Assembly: GCA_901472505.1 (NCBI GenBank)
Contig: LR590468.1
Coordinates: 2,641,501 to 2,705,500, forward strand
Origin: Proteus vulgaris
GTDB lineage: Bacteria; Pseudomonadota; Gammaproteobacteria; Enterobacterales; Enterobacteriaceae
Length of the DNA: 64,000 nt
Reading direction: 5' to 3'
The translations under genes and the position numbers were made by a program. Shown here piece after piece: positions 38,505 through 48,380 of the stretch. Each line of letters begins with the position of its first letter. Position 1 is the stretch's first letter. The notes beneath the pieces are model-generated. The model worked only from the letters and a program-made list of their open reading frames with translations, ran no database searches and was not told where the DNA came from.

Positions 38505-38542
38505 GTAAAAAAGAGGGCAGGAGAATACTATTTCTCCTACCC
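38505..38542 (-). terminator. Terminator/attenuator between zapA and zapB
   Basis: On the minus strand GGGTAGGAGAA and TTCTCCTGCCC form 11 pairs with one G-U and a six-base loop, followed by a T-run, starting 13 bases after the zapA stop. It probably ends most zapA transcripts, leaving low read-through into the transporter genes. Confidence 0.85.
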
Positions 38543-38555
38543 AATAAATCACGAC

Positions 38556-39956
38556 TTAAACAATAAAATCAGTTTCGTAATTAACAAATCCTACAATATC
38601 AATTTTGAAATCAGCGCTAGAGTCATAACCATAAGCATTAATAGCGAGTTCACTTGAGTTTGTTGATTGATTATATTTTATGGTTGCCTCACCTGAGTGA
38701 CCTGTAAATTTATCAACAAAATTAAGGAATTTATGACTGAAGGTATTTTCGATTAGCTCTGATAGATCAATCTTATCAATGCCTGATTTGAAATCCATTA
38801 TCTTGTCCGCGGCTGAGACTAGAGAGTCGGAGATTTCTTTATAGACAAAGGTATTGCTACCTGTACCGCCCCATAATGTATCTTGGCCGCCACCGCCGAT
38901 GAGAATATTATCAGCATCATTTCCATAGATAATATCATTACCAGAGCCACCGATTGCGTTTTCTATTGTAACGCCTTGGGCAATAGAAACGTTTTTCTGT
39001 AGTCCGCCAACATCAGAGAAATGACCCTCACGTAAATCAATCACTTGATCTTGATAATATCCTGAGAAGTCAAATGTATCGTTACCACCACTGTCCCAAA
39101 CGGAGAATATTAATTTATCGTTACTGCTTGTTGCAGTGTAATAATCAATACCCGTATTTGAGTTGAAGCCGTAAACATCATCACCTGTTCTGGTTGTTGT
39201 ATTTGCACCATAGAGGTATTGCATTGCTGAAATATCATGAAGTAAAGGAGCACCAGCATAAGCACCTTGGAAGTGTGCACCAGTTTCATATTCATCCCAA
39301 TAACTCATTACAGTATATTGGCGACTATCTTCAGCATAATCAGATTTTAAATAACCCGGTACGTTTTCTCCTGCGTTATAATCTCCAGGATGCATTAAAC
39401 CAAGTGCATGACCAATTTCATGAATAATAGTTAAGCGACCATAATTTCCTAATTCAGGCGTTGTATTACCCGCATAATAATAATCACTAAACCAAGCTTG
39501 GCCTGAAACATCACGCCCATAATAATCATGAGTGTTTGGTAATGTTGCATAAGCTTGGAAATTGCCATATGGATCAGTAATGTTCCCAAAAGTAATGTCT
39601 GATTTTACATTTGGCCCTACTTCTGTAAATTTAATATTTGCGATATCAGACCATGCATCTAAAGATTGTCTTGCATGTTCTTTCTGGGTTGAATTAAATC
39701 CATAGGGATTTTTATCACCAAAATCATTAAACTTTTTACCCGCCCAAGTTGGGAATGAATACGTCACTTCAGCCGCTTTTCCAATAACATATTTTCCATT
39801 CCATGTGGAATTTTCGCGTGCAATATGTTTTCCTGCGGTATCATAATCAAAAGAAGGTAGAGTTTTAGTTGAAAAATTATAAAAAATTCCACTTTTATCT
39901 AATAAATCAGAAATATTAGATAATCCAGCTGCTTTTTTTAATAAAGAAGAACCCAT
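38556..39956 (-). CDS. zapA: ZapA serralysin-family secreted metalloprotease
   Basis: Extracellular zinc protease of the serralysin family, 466 residues, exported by ZapBCD without a signal peptide. N-terminal propeptide, then catalytic domain with HEIGHALGLMHPGDY (HExxHxxGxxH, about residues 180-194) and the Met-turn SYW segment TVMSYWDEY. C-terminal RTX block: GGSGNDIIYGND, ILIGGGGQDTLWGGTGSN (about residues 340-375), and the closing FVNYETDFIV with the type I signal pattern (hydrophobic end after an acidic residue). GGAGG lies five bases upstream of the ATG. ZapA of P. mirabilis degrades IgA and other host proteins. The length is near the lower end of the family. Confidence 0.92.
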   Translation of the reverse strand: MGSSLLKKAAGLSNISDLLDKSGIFYNFSTKTLPSFDYDTAGKHIARENSTWNGKYVIGKAAEVTYSFPTWAGKKFNDFGDKNPYGFNSTQKEHARQSLDAWSDIANIKFTEVGPNVKSDITFGNITDPYGNFQAYATLPNTHDYYGRDVSGQAWFSDYYYAGNTTPELGNYGRLTIIHEIGHALGLMHPGDYNAGENVPGYLKSDYAEDSRQYTVMSYWDEYETGAHFQGAYAGAPLLHDISAMQYLYGANTTTRTGDDVYGFNSNTGIDYYTATSSNDKLIFSVWDSGGNDTFDFSGYYQDQVIDLREGHFSDVGGLQKNVSIAQGVTIENAIGGSGNDIIYGNDADNILIGGGGQDTLWGGTGSNTFVYKEISDSLVSAADKIMDFKSGIDKIDLSELIENTFSHKFLNFVDKFTGHSGEATIKYNQSTNSSELAINAYGYDSSADFKIDIVGFVNYETDFIV

Positions 39957-40267
39957 AATATCCTCCGGATATCAAGTTTAGCTTAAGTTTATTTTCATGT
40001 TGAAAATAGTTTATTATCTGGCGAGCGCCAGCGATAATAAAGATAGCTATTTATTGATATTAATCTAGAGGGGGAAATATGTTTTTAAATAATTGTGAAG
40101 TGAGGTGTGTTTTAAGTCAGAATAATTTAAATAAGTAAATAGAATTAAAGTTACTTTTCCGGATGGTATTTTTTTCATTGTTATTATTTTTTTTGTTATC
40201 TCTATTTAAAAAATGAATATAACTTAAATTCTATAATTTAGTCATCTAAGTTATATCATTAAGTTAT
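39957..40267 (-). promoter_or_regulatory. zapA upstream region with long imperfect palindrome
   Basis: Between zapA and the next protease gene. At 40011-40040 the arms TTATTATC and GATAATAA flank CTGGCGAGCGCCAG (40018-40031, 6+2+6 palindrome). It lies 55-85 bases before the zapA start and could be a terminator of the upstream gene or a leader structure. The rest is AT-rich with no gene. Confidence 0.45.
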
Positions 40268-41880
40268 TTACAGGTTGAATATTTCATTAAAAGAAAAATT
40301 TCCAATAAGATCTATAGTGTGAAAAAATTTTGTAGATTGGGTTTCTTTTACAATGAATAGATGAGTGGTATTATTTGTATTGTGATAATTACTTGATATT
40401 ACAACATTATTGTTTTTAATAAAATCTTTAATATTAAAGACATCCTTATTATTATCAGTAAAGAATATAAAATCCTCGTCTTTATCAAAGTCCATAATTT
40501 TATTATGGCTACTAGTATTATTAAGATTTATGATAAATATGTCTTTTCCTTTACCACCGCTGAGTTGGTTATATCCATTGCCTGCCCAGAGGATATCTTT
40601 TCCATCAGAACCGTACAGAATGTCATCTCCTTCACCACCATAAAGCCAATCGCTTCCTTTTCCACCATAAAGTACATCATTGCCACTATCACCATAAATC
40701 ATATCGTTGCCATCGTTACCATAAAGATAATTATTAGCACTGTTACCAAGAATAATATCATTATTACTACCACCAATAGCATTCTCAATGACAGTACCAT
40801 AAGCGATAGATACGTTACCTCGTAATCCTCCTATATCAGAAAAAGCGCCTTCATTTAAATCTATCTTCTGTTTTTTAGTATATTTATGAAAATTAAGGGT
40901 ATCAATTCCTCCTGCATCCCATATACAACTGATGATAATATCATCTGGCGAATTTAAACTATAAAAGTCTCTTTGTGTGTTAGAATCAAAACCATAAATA
41001 GTATCATCATTTCTCGTAGTCATATTAGCTCCATAGAATTTTTTGGATGATAGTATATATCGATTAATAATGGAGACATAGGAAAAAATCCATTAAAATT
41101 AGCATCTTCTATTTTTGGATATCGGTATGCCATTACTGAATATTTGAAACTATTTTCTTCAATATCAGGATCATTTGAATTATTATTAAAGATATGAGGT
41201 AAACCTAGAGCATGTGCTGTTTCATGTATATAATTTTTAGTTTCTCCATTTCCTTTTTCTAATGTTATTGATTGATTATTTATATGCCCATCCATATTTG
41301 TATTTTTATATAAATTAATATGTAAATCTGTTTCTATAAAATAATATTTTATATTGTCTGATAGTTTCTTAAATAAATTTACTTTGTATTTCTGCTCTTC
41401 AGTCATATCATTTTTATTAAATTTTTTGATAAGTACTGTTGAAGATATATTGATCCAAACTTGCCCACTATTACTGTAATCAGTAATCTTCTCTATTCTT
41501 TTATTTTGTTTTATATTATTAACCGGATATGTTGCAACTCCACTGACTAAGTGAGAAGTATCTTTTGTTATTTTATTTACATTATTATAAACACCAAATT
41601 TAATATTAGTATCATAGTTATTTTCTTTTTTTATGAATTTAATATTTGCGACATCTGACCATTGTTGTAACGTTTTTTCTGCAATATTTTGTTGTGACTT
41701 ATTTAATGTGGTGAGAGTTTTATATTCTTTTCCTCTTAACTTACTCCAATCAGGAAAACTATATGATATTTCTGTAAAAATATCTTCTTTATTTTTTTTA
41801 CTCCATCTTTTAAAAGGTGATTTGGTTTTTATTACATCAATAATAATACCTACTCCAGGTGAATATTTATGATGAGACAT
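40268..41880 (-). pseudogene. Second serralysin-like protease gene, frameshifted by a two-base insertion
   Basis: ZapA paralogue. N-terminal part (41880 to about 41020): LRGKEYKTLTTLNKSQQNIA, DVANIKFIKKENNYD and the zinc site HETAHALGLPH (about residues 215-225), with a SVMAYRYPK Met-turn like region. The reading then shifts within the segment equivalent to HDISAMQYLYGAN of ZapA. A TA-repeat ((TA)3 for (TA)2 on the coding strand, near 41040-41046) adds two bases. The rest continues in the other frame ([20 protein letters not shown]) down to 40268 with many RTX-like repeats: [48 protein letters not shown]. It may equal zapE or a related PMI gene, but I cannot decide. Compared with homopolymer errors elsewhere, a microsatellite change could be genuine variation. 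Confidence 0.75.
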
Positions 41881-42000
41881 TTTACTTCCTTTTTAAAAAT
41901 CTATTTTTGTATATATATACTATATGCTAGTCATTATTTTTCTTTTAAAAAAAGAAGTAATTCAACATGTGTTAAATTTAAAATTTAACTGTAAATGAAA

Positions 42001-42036
42001 ATGATAATAAATCTTTTATAGATTTATTATCATTAA
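42001..42036 (-). terminator. AT-rich terminator of xapB
   Basis: ATGATAATAAATC (42001-42013), loop ttttata, GATTTATTATCAT (42021-42033): a perfect 13-bp stem downstream of the xapB stop on the minus strand, followed in that direction by TTTTC. AT-rich but long. Confidence 0.7.
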
Positions 42037-42066
42037 TATAAGGTAGTAAGTGATTTATGATAATTA

Positions 42067-43299
42067 TCAGTAAGCTATTTTTTTATTCTCTTTAAATGCA
42101 AATACAAAGATAATGGCTAATATTAATGTATATGATGCAAAAATTAACCAAATAGATTGCCAATCTTTCATTCCATTTATTGTAAAATGATCTACCACCA
42201 TGCCACTTAAAATAGAACCCGCGTACGCACCGACGCCATTTACCATGGTCATAAATAACCCTTGAGCACTAGCTCTTATTTCAGGTTTAACTTCATTTTC
42301 TATATAAATAGACCCTGAAATATTAAAGAAATCAAACGCACAACCATAAACAATCATTGAAAGTATTAGCAATACAAAACCCCAAGGTGAAGGATCACCA
42401 TATGCAAATAATCCAAAACGTAAAGTCCATGCAACCATACTAATTAGCATGACCTTTTTAATACCAAAGCGTTTTAGGAAGAAGGGAATAGCTAAGATAA
42501 AAGCGACTTCAGCCATTTGTGATACGGATAATAAAATTGATGGGTATTGTACAATTAAACTATCTGCAAATTCAGGATTTTTAGCAAAATCGTGAATAAA
42601 TGGGCTGCCGAAGGTATTTGTAATTTGAAGCACAGCACCTAATAACATTGCAAATAAAAAGAATATTGCCATGACAGGTTTTTTAAATAAGACAAATGCA
42701 TCTAATCCTAAACGGGAAGCCCAAGATGTCGATTGTTTATGCTGTACTGTTGGAATTTTAGGTAAACAGAATGAGTAGAGTGCTAAGCAAAGCGATGCAA
42801 CGGATGCAATATATAATTGAGTATTGCTAAGCTCTAATCTAAATAAGCTGACACACCACATTGCAATAATAAAGCCTATCGTACCAAATACACGAATAGG
42901 GGGAAAATGAGCAACTGAATCTAGTTTATGTTTATTTAAGCAAAAATAGCCAATGGAGTTTGAAAGTGCAATGGTTGGCATAAATGCTAATGCATTAATA
43001 AACATGACCCAAAACATAATAGTTGGATCAGTGACTGAAGCCGCAAAGAATAAAGCAGTAGCACAAATAAGATGACAAATAATATATAAGCGATTTGCAG
43101 GAATAAATTTATCGGCAATGATGCCTAATAAACCAGGCATAATTAGGGCAGCAATACCTTTAGATCCATAAACCAATCCAACTTCAATTCCAGTGAAATT
43201 CAATGTTTGCATCATGTATGCACCCAGGGTAATTAACCAACTTCCCCAGATAAAATATTGCATAAACATCATGCCTTTGAGCTGTATTTTTATACCCAT
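42067..43299 (-). CDS. xapB: Nucleoside transporter (NHS family, XapB/NupG type)
   Basis: 410 residues, 12 predicted helices. It is very similar to XapB as remembered: MGIKIQLKGMMFMQYFIWGS start, MPTIALSNSIGYFC, FPPIRVFGTIGFIIA, FFNISGSIYIENEV and the ASAQGLFMTMVNGVGAYAGS block. Proton-driven uptake of xanthosine or purine nucleosides is the known role of XapB. The ATG at 43299 is preceded by GGAG; an upstream GTG at 43311 would add four residues. It follows xapA by 84 bases on the same strand. Confidence 0.88.
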   Translation of the reverse strand: MGIKIQLKGMMFMQYFIWGSWLITLGAYMMQTLNFTGIEVGLVYGSKGIAALIMPGLLGIIADKFIPANRLYIICHLICATALFFAASVTDPTIMFWVMFINALAFMPTIALSNSIGYFCLNKHKLDSVAHFPPIRVFGTIGFIIAMWCVSLFRLELSNTQLYIASVASLCLALYSFCLPKIPTVQHKQSTSWASRLGLDAFVLFKKPVMAIFFLFAMLLGAVLQITNTFGSPFIHDFAKNPEFADSLIVQYPSILLSVSQMAEVAFILAIPFFLKRFGIKKVMLISMVAWTLRFGLFAYGDPSPWGFVLLILSMIVYGCAFDFFNISGSIYIENEVKPEIRASAQGLFMTMVNGVGAYAGSILSGMVVDHFTINGMKDWQSIWLIFASYTLILAIIFVFAFKENKKIAY

Positions 43300-43383
43300 A
43301 ACAATCTCCACTGTTGGGGATATTGATTTAAGTGGATCATAGGCAGCTATCTATGATCCATTTTTTCTTTTATTGATAAAAAG

Positions 43384-44206
43384 TTATAAGCGAGCGATCA
43401 CTTCGCTGATAAGTTTTAAAAAGGTAGATTTTACGCGTTCTGCGGTTTCAATGACTTCATCATGGCTAAGAGGTTGTTCTAAAATGCCACAGGCCATATT
43501 GGTTAAGCATGAAATACCAATGGTATCAATGCCTGAATGGCGAGCAATGAGTGCTTCTGGAACCGTTGACATGCCCACAGCATCGGCACCTAATGTTCTT
43601 ATCATGCGAATTTCTGCTGGTGTTTCGTAAGTTGGACCTGTCCACCATGCATAGACACCTTGACGTAAGGTAATGTCTTGTTCTTTAGCTGTATCAATAA
43701 CAATTTGGCGCATTGTTTTATTATAAACTTGACTAACATCTAGAAAACGAACACCAAGATCAGGATTATTTGGTCCAAATAAGTGGGTTATTAGCAGTGA
43801 GGTTAATGTGATCTGTAATTAGCATGAGATCGCCCGGATTAAATTCAGTATTTACTGCACCAACATGCGTTAGTGATAATCAGTTTTTCAACTCCCAGTG
43901 CTTTCATTACACGAACAGGGAAGGTTGACTTCATCGAGTGAGACGCCTTCGTAGTAATGAAAACGACCTTTCATAGCTACAACTGTTTTTCCTGCAATTT
44001 TACCAATTACTAATTCATTAGCATGCCCCACGGCACCAGATGCGGCAAAATAAGGAATGGTGTGGTAAGGAATATGTACAGCATCTTCTAATGTATCGGC
44101 AAAAGAGCCTAAACCTGATCCTAAAATGATCCCAACCGTTGGTTTTTTCTGTCGTTTTAGATTGAACAAATTCTTTTGCTTTATTGATTTCGGAAACCTG
44201 ATGCAT
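43384..44206 (-). pseudogene. xapA: Purine nucleoside phosphorylase (XapA-like), four frameshifts as given
   Basis: Phosphorolysis of purine nucleosides to base and ribose 1-phosphate; the XapA type also accepts xanthosine. In order: MHQVSEINKAKEFVQSKTTEK, then extra A in a run at 44143-44148, VGIILGSGLGSFADTLEDAV with the phosphate loop GSGLG, VAMKGRFHYYEG, extra A near 43929, FPVRVMKALGVEKLIITNAC, extra T near 43873, then DLMLITDHINLTANN, extra T near 43786, and MRQIVIDTAKEQDITL to the end with MSTVPEALIARHSG and SCLTNMACG. Corrected length is 272 residues. All four changes are +1 duplications. xapB is directly downstream; a ROK regulator diverges upstream. Confidence 0.85.
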
Positions 44207-44412
44207 GGCTTTCTCCTGTATAAACCGTCATTACATTTTAAATAGTGGTTGAGAATACTTTGCCTGATAAACAGAAATGAACAACTCCCTTTTTCTCATT
44301 TTGAGATTAAGGTCATGTTGTTTGTTTTGATTAAGGAACTATTGCTTTTTTTACAGTAAGATAGCGGTATTCTTCTCTTTTGCTACCCAATAATTAAATA
44401 AAGGAAGTCGCT

Positions 44413-45614
44413 ATGCTATTGAAAAATTTAAAAGAACTTCAGTCTTCTAAGACTTCAAAAGCATTGAAACTTAAAAGTCTTTATAAATTAGTGGCAGAAA
44501 ATGGTCCGATAAAAACAGAAACATTAACCGAATTAGCACAAATGAAGCCTGCGACTTGTGCTCGATTATTGGATGAATTAAATGCTCTTCAATTAATTAC
44601 AACTGGCAGAATTAGGGGAGTCAACCGGTGGACGAAAACCTATTTTGTATAATATTAATACAGAAGGTGTGTTTTTAGTTTGGTATTGAATTAAGTAAAG
44701 TCTATTCAACGATTGTTTTAATGGATTTAAAGCTCAATATGCTGGACAAAAATTAAAATATCACCAGAGCCTTACTTATCTGCATATGAAATGACAGAAA
44801 AGCTATTACCTAAAGTTGATGCCTTATTATTAAAAAATAAAATCAGCTATGAAAAAGTTTTAGGATTAGGTATTTCTATTGAGCATGTTGTCGAACATCA
44901 ATTGGCTTCAAAATCCCTTGATGAAGAATTTTGTGAATTAGAAACGTTATTACGTAAAAAAGTTCCTACTTACGTTACCGTAGGAAGCGGCGTCCATTTT
45001 GCCGCTTTAGCCGAATATCGTTTATATTAATCGCCAAAAAACACAACGATTTTTATTTACCTCTTGTGATACCGAAGTAAGAGGATGTGCCATTATTGGT
45101 AACCAGTTTCTAACTGATACCTCAGCAACGATGAACTGTTTTGGTCATATGACGATTGATGTAAAAGGGCCATTGTGTGAATGTGGCTCTTATGGTTGTT
45201 TTAAATACATTGTGTTCTTTAGATGCCATAAAAAATAATATCATTCATCAAATAAGACGAGGAAAGCATTCTCTATTAACTTCTCTGGTAAGTACTGATG
45301 ATGAAATTAACTATCACACTATTTTTCAAGCAATAGAAATGCGAGATCCTTTATGCATTGATGCATTAGAAGAAGCCGCTTATTACTACGGGCTTGCTAT
45401 TGCAAATACGATTTTAATACTCCGACCTGATATTGTTGTTTGTGGTGGAACATTAATACCTAAATATACGTTTTTTGATACCGTTAAAAAAACGATTGAA
45501 ACTAAACTCGCACTTTTCCCAAATATAAAAACAGATGTTTATTCAGCAAGTCATGCCTATGAAATAGTTTCTCAAGGCGCTGGTGCTATGGTATTAGAGC
45601 ATTTAGTTAATTAA
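44413..45614 (+). pseudogene. ROK-family regulator (NagC/Mlc type), five frameshifts as given
   Basis: Corrected product is about 398 residues. N-terminal winged HTH (KALKLKSLYKLVAENGPIKT, LAQMKPATCARLLDELNALQ), then a ROK domain with the zinc motif CECGSYGC and the segment VLGLGISIEHV. Extra bases: G near 44604, T near 44682, A in the run near 44754, T near 45025 and T in the run near 45204; across them the residues remain NagC-like (ELGESTGGRKPILYNI, then VGIELSKVYSTIVLMDLK). Which sugar or nucleoside signal it senses is unknown. Being divergent from xapA, it is a candidate regulator of the xapAB unit. The all-insertion pattern points to read errors. Confidence 0.8.
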
Positions 45615-45620
45615 ATAATG

Positions 45621-45660
45621 AAAAAGGCGCTGCAATATCAATTACAACGCCTTTTCGTTT
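45621..45660 (+). terminator. Terminator after the ROK-family gene
   Basis: AAAAAGGCG, an 18-base loop, CGCCTTTT and then a T-rich run. Seven bases after the stop codon. Confidence 0.7.
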
Positions 45661-45887
45661 TTTATTGTTGTTTGTTTTTACTGCTTTAACCCTGGTGAGG
45701 TTACCTGCTAGGAGACAGGTTTATTGATATAGACTAACTTTTTACTGCAAACTTTTTTTATTTACCTCATTGTGAGGAAGGTGATTCTTTTTATTTTTGG
45801 TTTAATTTAAACTATCTGAACTAACATCTTATTGTTGTGCCGTTACTTTACCCTGGTACTTTGTGCATTTGGGAGCCAATTATAAAT

Positions 45888-46772
45888 ATGCCTTACATAC
45901 CTAGAGAAAAAATAGATTATCAAGCCATTGGCTATCGCTTGCGTGCTTATCGCATAGCCTCTTCATTAAAAGCGGAAGATGTCGCAGAAAGCCTGGGTAT
46001 TTCTCGCGCTGCTGTATATCGGTTAGAAAAAGGCGAAATTGTTAAAATTGAGACGCTTGACAATCTTGCTCGATTATTAAATACCTCGTTAACGAGTTTA
46101 TTGGGTATTAATACGGAATACTATTCAAGTGCAAATGGCTTTTTTGAACGAATGCGCCAACTTGAATCTCAATCTTCACATATTTACACCCACTTCGAAC
46201 CTTTCTCTTACTTATTAACTTCAGATTGTTATGATAAAACATTGGTTGAAATGCTAACAGAAGCATCGCCTGTAAATCTTTTATCTGAAAAACAACAAGA
46301 AGTTTTGTCTATTTTAAAAGAGCGTAAGAAACATCAGTCCTTACATTCACCTCATATTTATAACCTTATTAGCCAACAGCAAATTGAAAAATTTCTTTAT
46401 GTTGGTATGTTAGGTTCCGTTAATTTAACGAAAACATTGCAACAAGAAAGAAAACAGCGAGCAAAAAGCGAAATTCTTCATTTAATTGAAAAGCTAGAGC
46501 AAAAAAATAATTATCTTAATATTGCAATTATTTCAGATACTATGCCGTCTTTAACTTTCCAATTGTTTTATCAAGATAAAGTACCTCTTTCTTTAGCCGT
46601 TAGCCCGTTCCGTTTAGGTGAATTTCCTAATGTCAGTACGGGCATTGCCACCGTAACTTCTTCAACTGAGGCGATATTTCAATATCAATCTCTCTTTGAT
46701 AAATTATGGTTAAAAGCGACCAAAGGGGATGATGCAATTAACCTTTTAAAACAAATAGTCAGTCATTATTGA
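45888..46772 (+). CDS. XRE-type transcriptional regulator with C-terminal effector domain
   Basis: 294 residues. The N-terminal helix-turn-helix is YRLRAYRIASSLKAEDVAES, then LGISRAAVYRLEKGE with recognition helix RAAVYRLEK (about residues 14-48). The C-terminal two-thirds, with hydrophobic segments such as LNIAIISDTMPSLTFQLFYQ, has no motif that I recognise. The ATG at 45888 is 12 bases from GGGAG; an upstream GTG at 45837 would add an unrelated extension. It converges with the M20-type amidohydrolase with a 7-base overlap, so that gene, or a nucleobase/hydantoin pathway, may be its target; this is inference. In its upstream leader two short dyads (AACC/GGTT near 45699 and ACCTG/CAGGT near 45713) are visible. 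Confidence 0.7.
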   Translation: MPYIPREKIDYQAIGYRLRAYRIASSLKAEDVAESLGISRAAVYRLEKGEIVKIETLDNLARLLNTSLTSLLGINTEYYSSANGFFERMRQLESQSSHIYTHFEPFSYLLTSDCYDKTLVEMLTEASPVNLLSEKQQEVLSILKERKKHQSLHSPHIYNLISQQQIEKFLYVGMLGSVNLTKTLQQERKQRAKSEILHLIEKLEQKNNYLNIAIISDTMPSLTFQLFYQDKVPLSLAVSPFRLGEFPNVSTGIATVTSSTEAIFQYQSLFDKLWLKATKGDDAINLLKQIVSHY

Positions 46773-48022
46773 TTTGCTAATGTGCCTAGTGTTTCTGCTA
46801 ATAAATCTGCAGCGACAGCAATATCACTAAACTCGGTAAATTCATCAGGATGATGACTAATACCGGCAACTGAAGGTGTAAAGATCATCGCAGTTGGATA
46901 AAGTGACGCCATATTCATTGAATCGTGGCCTGCACCGCTTAACATTGTCATATAGTCGATATTGTGTTTTTGGCACAAATTTTCAATAACTTGGCAAATT
47001 GAATCATCTAATTTTACTGGCGATTCAGCAGAAATTGGTTGAACATCAATAGCAACACCAAAATCTTTTTCTGCTTTTTCAACACTGTTATTTAAACGTT
47101 GTACAACACGCTGAATACTTTCAGTATCAATACCACGAATATCAACAGAGAATTTTACTTGCCCTGGAATGACGTTCATGGAGTTCGGAACAACGTTGAG
47201 TTTACCCACTGTACCTACAGTGCCATAAACGGCTTCAGTACATGCTGCACGGTTGATATCGGTAATAATCCCCGCACTTGCCACTAACGCATCTTGACGT
47301 TGATACATCGGAGTTGCACCAGAGTGATCCGCATGACCATTAACAGTGACTGAAAAACGTGTCGGTGCTGCAATACCATTAACAATACCTATGGTTTTCT
47401 TGTCATTTTCGAGGCGTTTACCTTGTTCAATATGAAGCTCAACAAAAGCACTATAACGATCCTCTTTGACTAAACAACTATCCAAATTATCGTGCTGATA
47501 ACCTAATAACTTCAAAACGTCAAAGAAGTTATTGCCATCATCATCTCTATTTTGTTCCCAGCGTGTTCTATCTATTTTTCCTGTTAATACTTTACTGCCA
47601 ATACATGAAAAGCCAAAACGACTAGATTCTTCCGCACGGAACACAACGAGTTCAAGATCACGTTTAAGCTGTTGTGGCTTGTATTGCATTAAAGCATAAA
47701 AGCCCGCAATCACACCTAAAGCGCCATCATAAGCACCACCTTGAGGCACAGTGTCGAGGTGAGAGCCTGTTCCTACTGCGGGTAATGAGCGATCTTTACC
47801 TGGTAAACGTGCATAAAGAGTTCCAATACCATCACGATAAACTTCAAGGCCCGCTTCTTTCATTAAACCCGCAAGATACAAGTGTGCGGCTTCATCTTCT
47901 TCACCATAGGCAATACGTGTGATCCCTTTGCCACTGTTGTCTTTTTTATAAATTTGCATTGTTTCAATTAATGTTTTCATATCATCAATTGAGTAATGAA
48001 TTGCTGTATCTTGTTGAGTCAT
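46766..48022 (-). CDS. Zn-dependent amidohydrolase of the M20 family (allantoate amidohydrolase or N-carbamoyl-amino acid hydrolase)
   Basis: 418 residues, similar to AllC/HyuC/Amb-type enzymes that hydrolyse carbamoyl groups. Metal-binding and catalytic motifs in order: GTGSHLDTVPQGGAYDGALG (about 80-99), VVFRAEESSRFGFSCIGSK, ELHIEQGKRLE, NGHADHSGATPM (about 220) and LSGAGHDSMNMA near residue 380. ATG 48022 is preceded by GGGAG at ten bases; in-frame codons further upstream (to 48103) lack similarity. It stands alone, overlapping the end of the convergent regulator gene. Exact substrate (allantoate, ureidoglycolate, beta-ureidopropionate or N-carbamoyl amino acid) cannot be decided from sequence by eye. 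Confidence 0.82.
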   Translation of the reverse strand: MTQQDTAIHYSIDDMKTLIETMQIYKKDNSGKGITRIAYGEEDEAAHLYLAGLMKEAGLEVYRDGIGTLYARLPGKDRSLPAVGTGSHLDTVPQGGAYDGALGVIAGFYALMQYKPQQLKRDLELVVFRAEESSRFGFSCIGSKVLTGKIDRTRWEQNRDDDGNNFFDVLKLLGYQHDNLDSCLVKEDRYSAFVELHIEQGKRLENDKKTIGIVNGIAAPTRFSVTVNGHADHSGATPMYQRQDALVASAGIITDINRAACTEAVYGTVGTVGKLNVVPNSMNVIPGQVKFSVDIRGIDTESIQRVVQRLNNSVEKAEKDFGVAIDVQPISAESPVKLDDSICQVIENLCQKHNIDYMTMLSGAGHDSMNMASLYPTAMIFTPSVAGISHHPDEFTEFSDIAVAADLLAETLGTLANQ

Positions 48023-48086
48023 AAGAGAATTCTCCCGTGGTTTCAGTAATATCTCTTTGTCTAAAAAATGAGACAATTTAAGGATT

Positions 48087-48109
48087 AAAAAAGCCATCTT
48101 CAAAGATGG
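48087..48109 (-). terminator. Intrinsic terminator upstream of the amidohydrolase gene
   Basis: On the minus strand CCATCTT, loop tg, AAGATGG and then CTTTTTT, ending about 65 bases before the start codon of 46766-48022. No minus-strand gene lies upstream of it. It could be a leader attenuator or a leftover of a lost gene. Confidence 0.55.
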
Positions 48110-48227
48110 TCACTGTTTTTATAATCATTGCTTATTATATTTACTGCTGTAGCTATATTTCGTCAATGACAATTAAGGTGAATTTCATATTTTGTGAGGT
48201 AGGTATTAATTAAAAGGAGATATATAT

Positions 48228-48380
48228 ATGGAGTATTTCTTAAATGAACCTAATTTGTATTATAAATGTTATAAAAGCGATCGTTTTTATTTTAAATATA
48301 TAAAAACTTATATGTTTAAAATTTCAAATAAAAAAATAATTAGTATTAATATTGCTTCTTTACTTTCATTAGGGTTCTAA
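48228..48380 (+). CDS. Possible 50-residue small protein
   Basis: MEYFLNEPNLYYKCYKSDRF is the start of a Tyr/Lys-rich basic 50-residue ORF that ends SLLSLGF. It has a very good Shine-Dalgarno, AAGGAG, eight bases before the ATG. I recognise no family, and the AT-rich surroundings make chance ORFs likely, so this call rests mainly on the ribosome site. Confidence 0.35.
   Translation: MEYFLNEPNLYYKCYKSDRFYFKYIKTYMFKISNKKIISINIASLLSLGF

Noticed and set aside
45699..45740. Riboswitch ahead of the XRE regulator gene
   Set aside because: Two short dyads occur, but no known aptamer motif (TPP, guanidine, preQ1, FMN and others) is recognisable.
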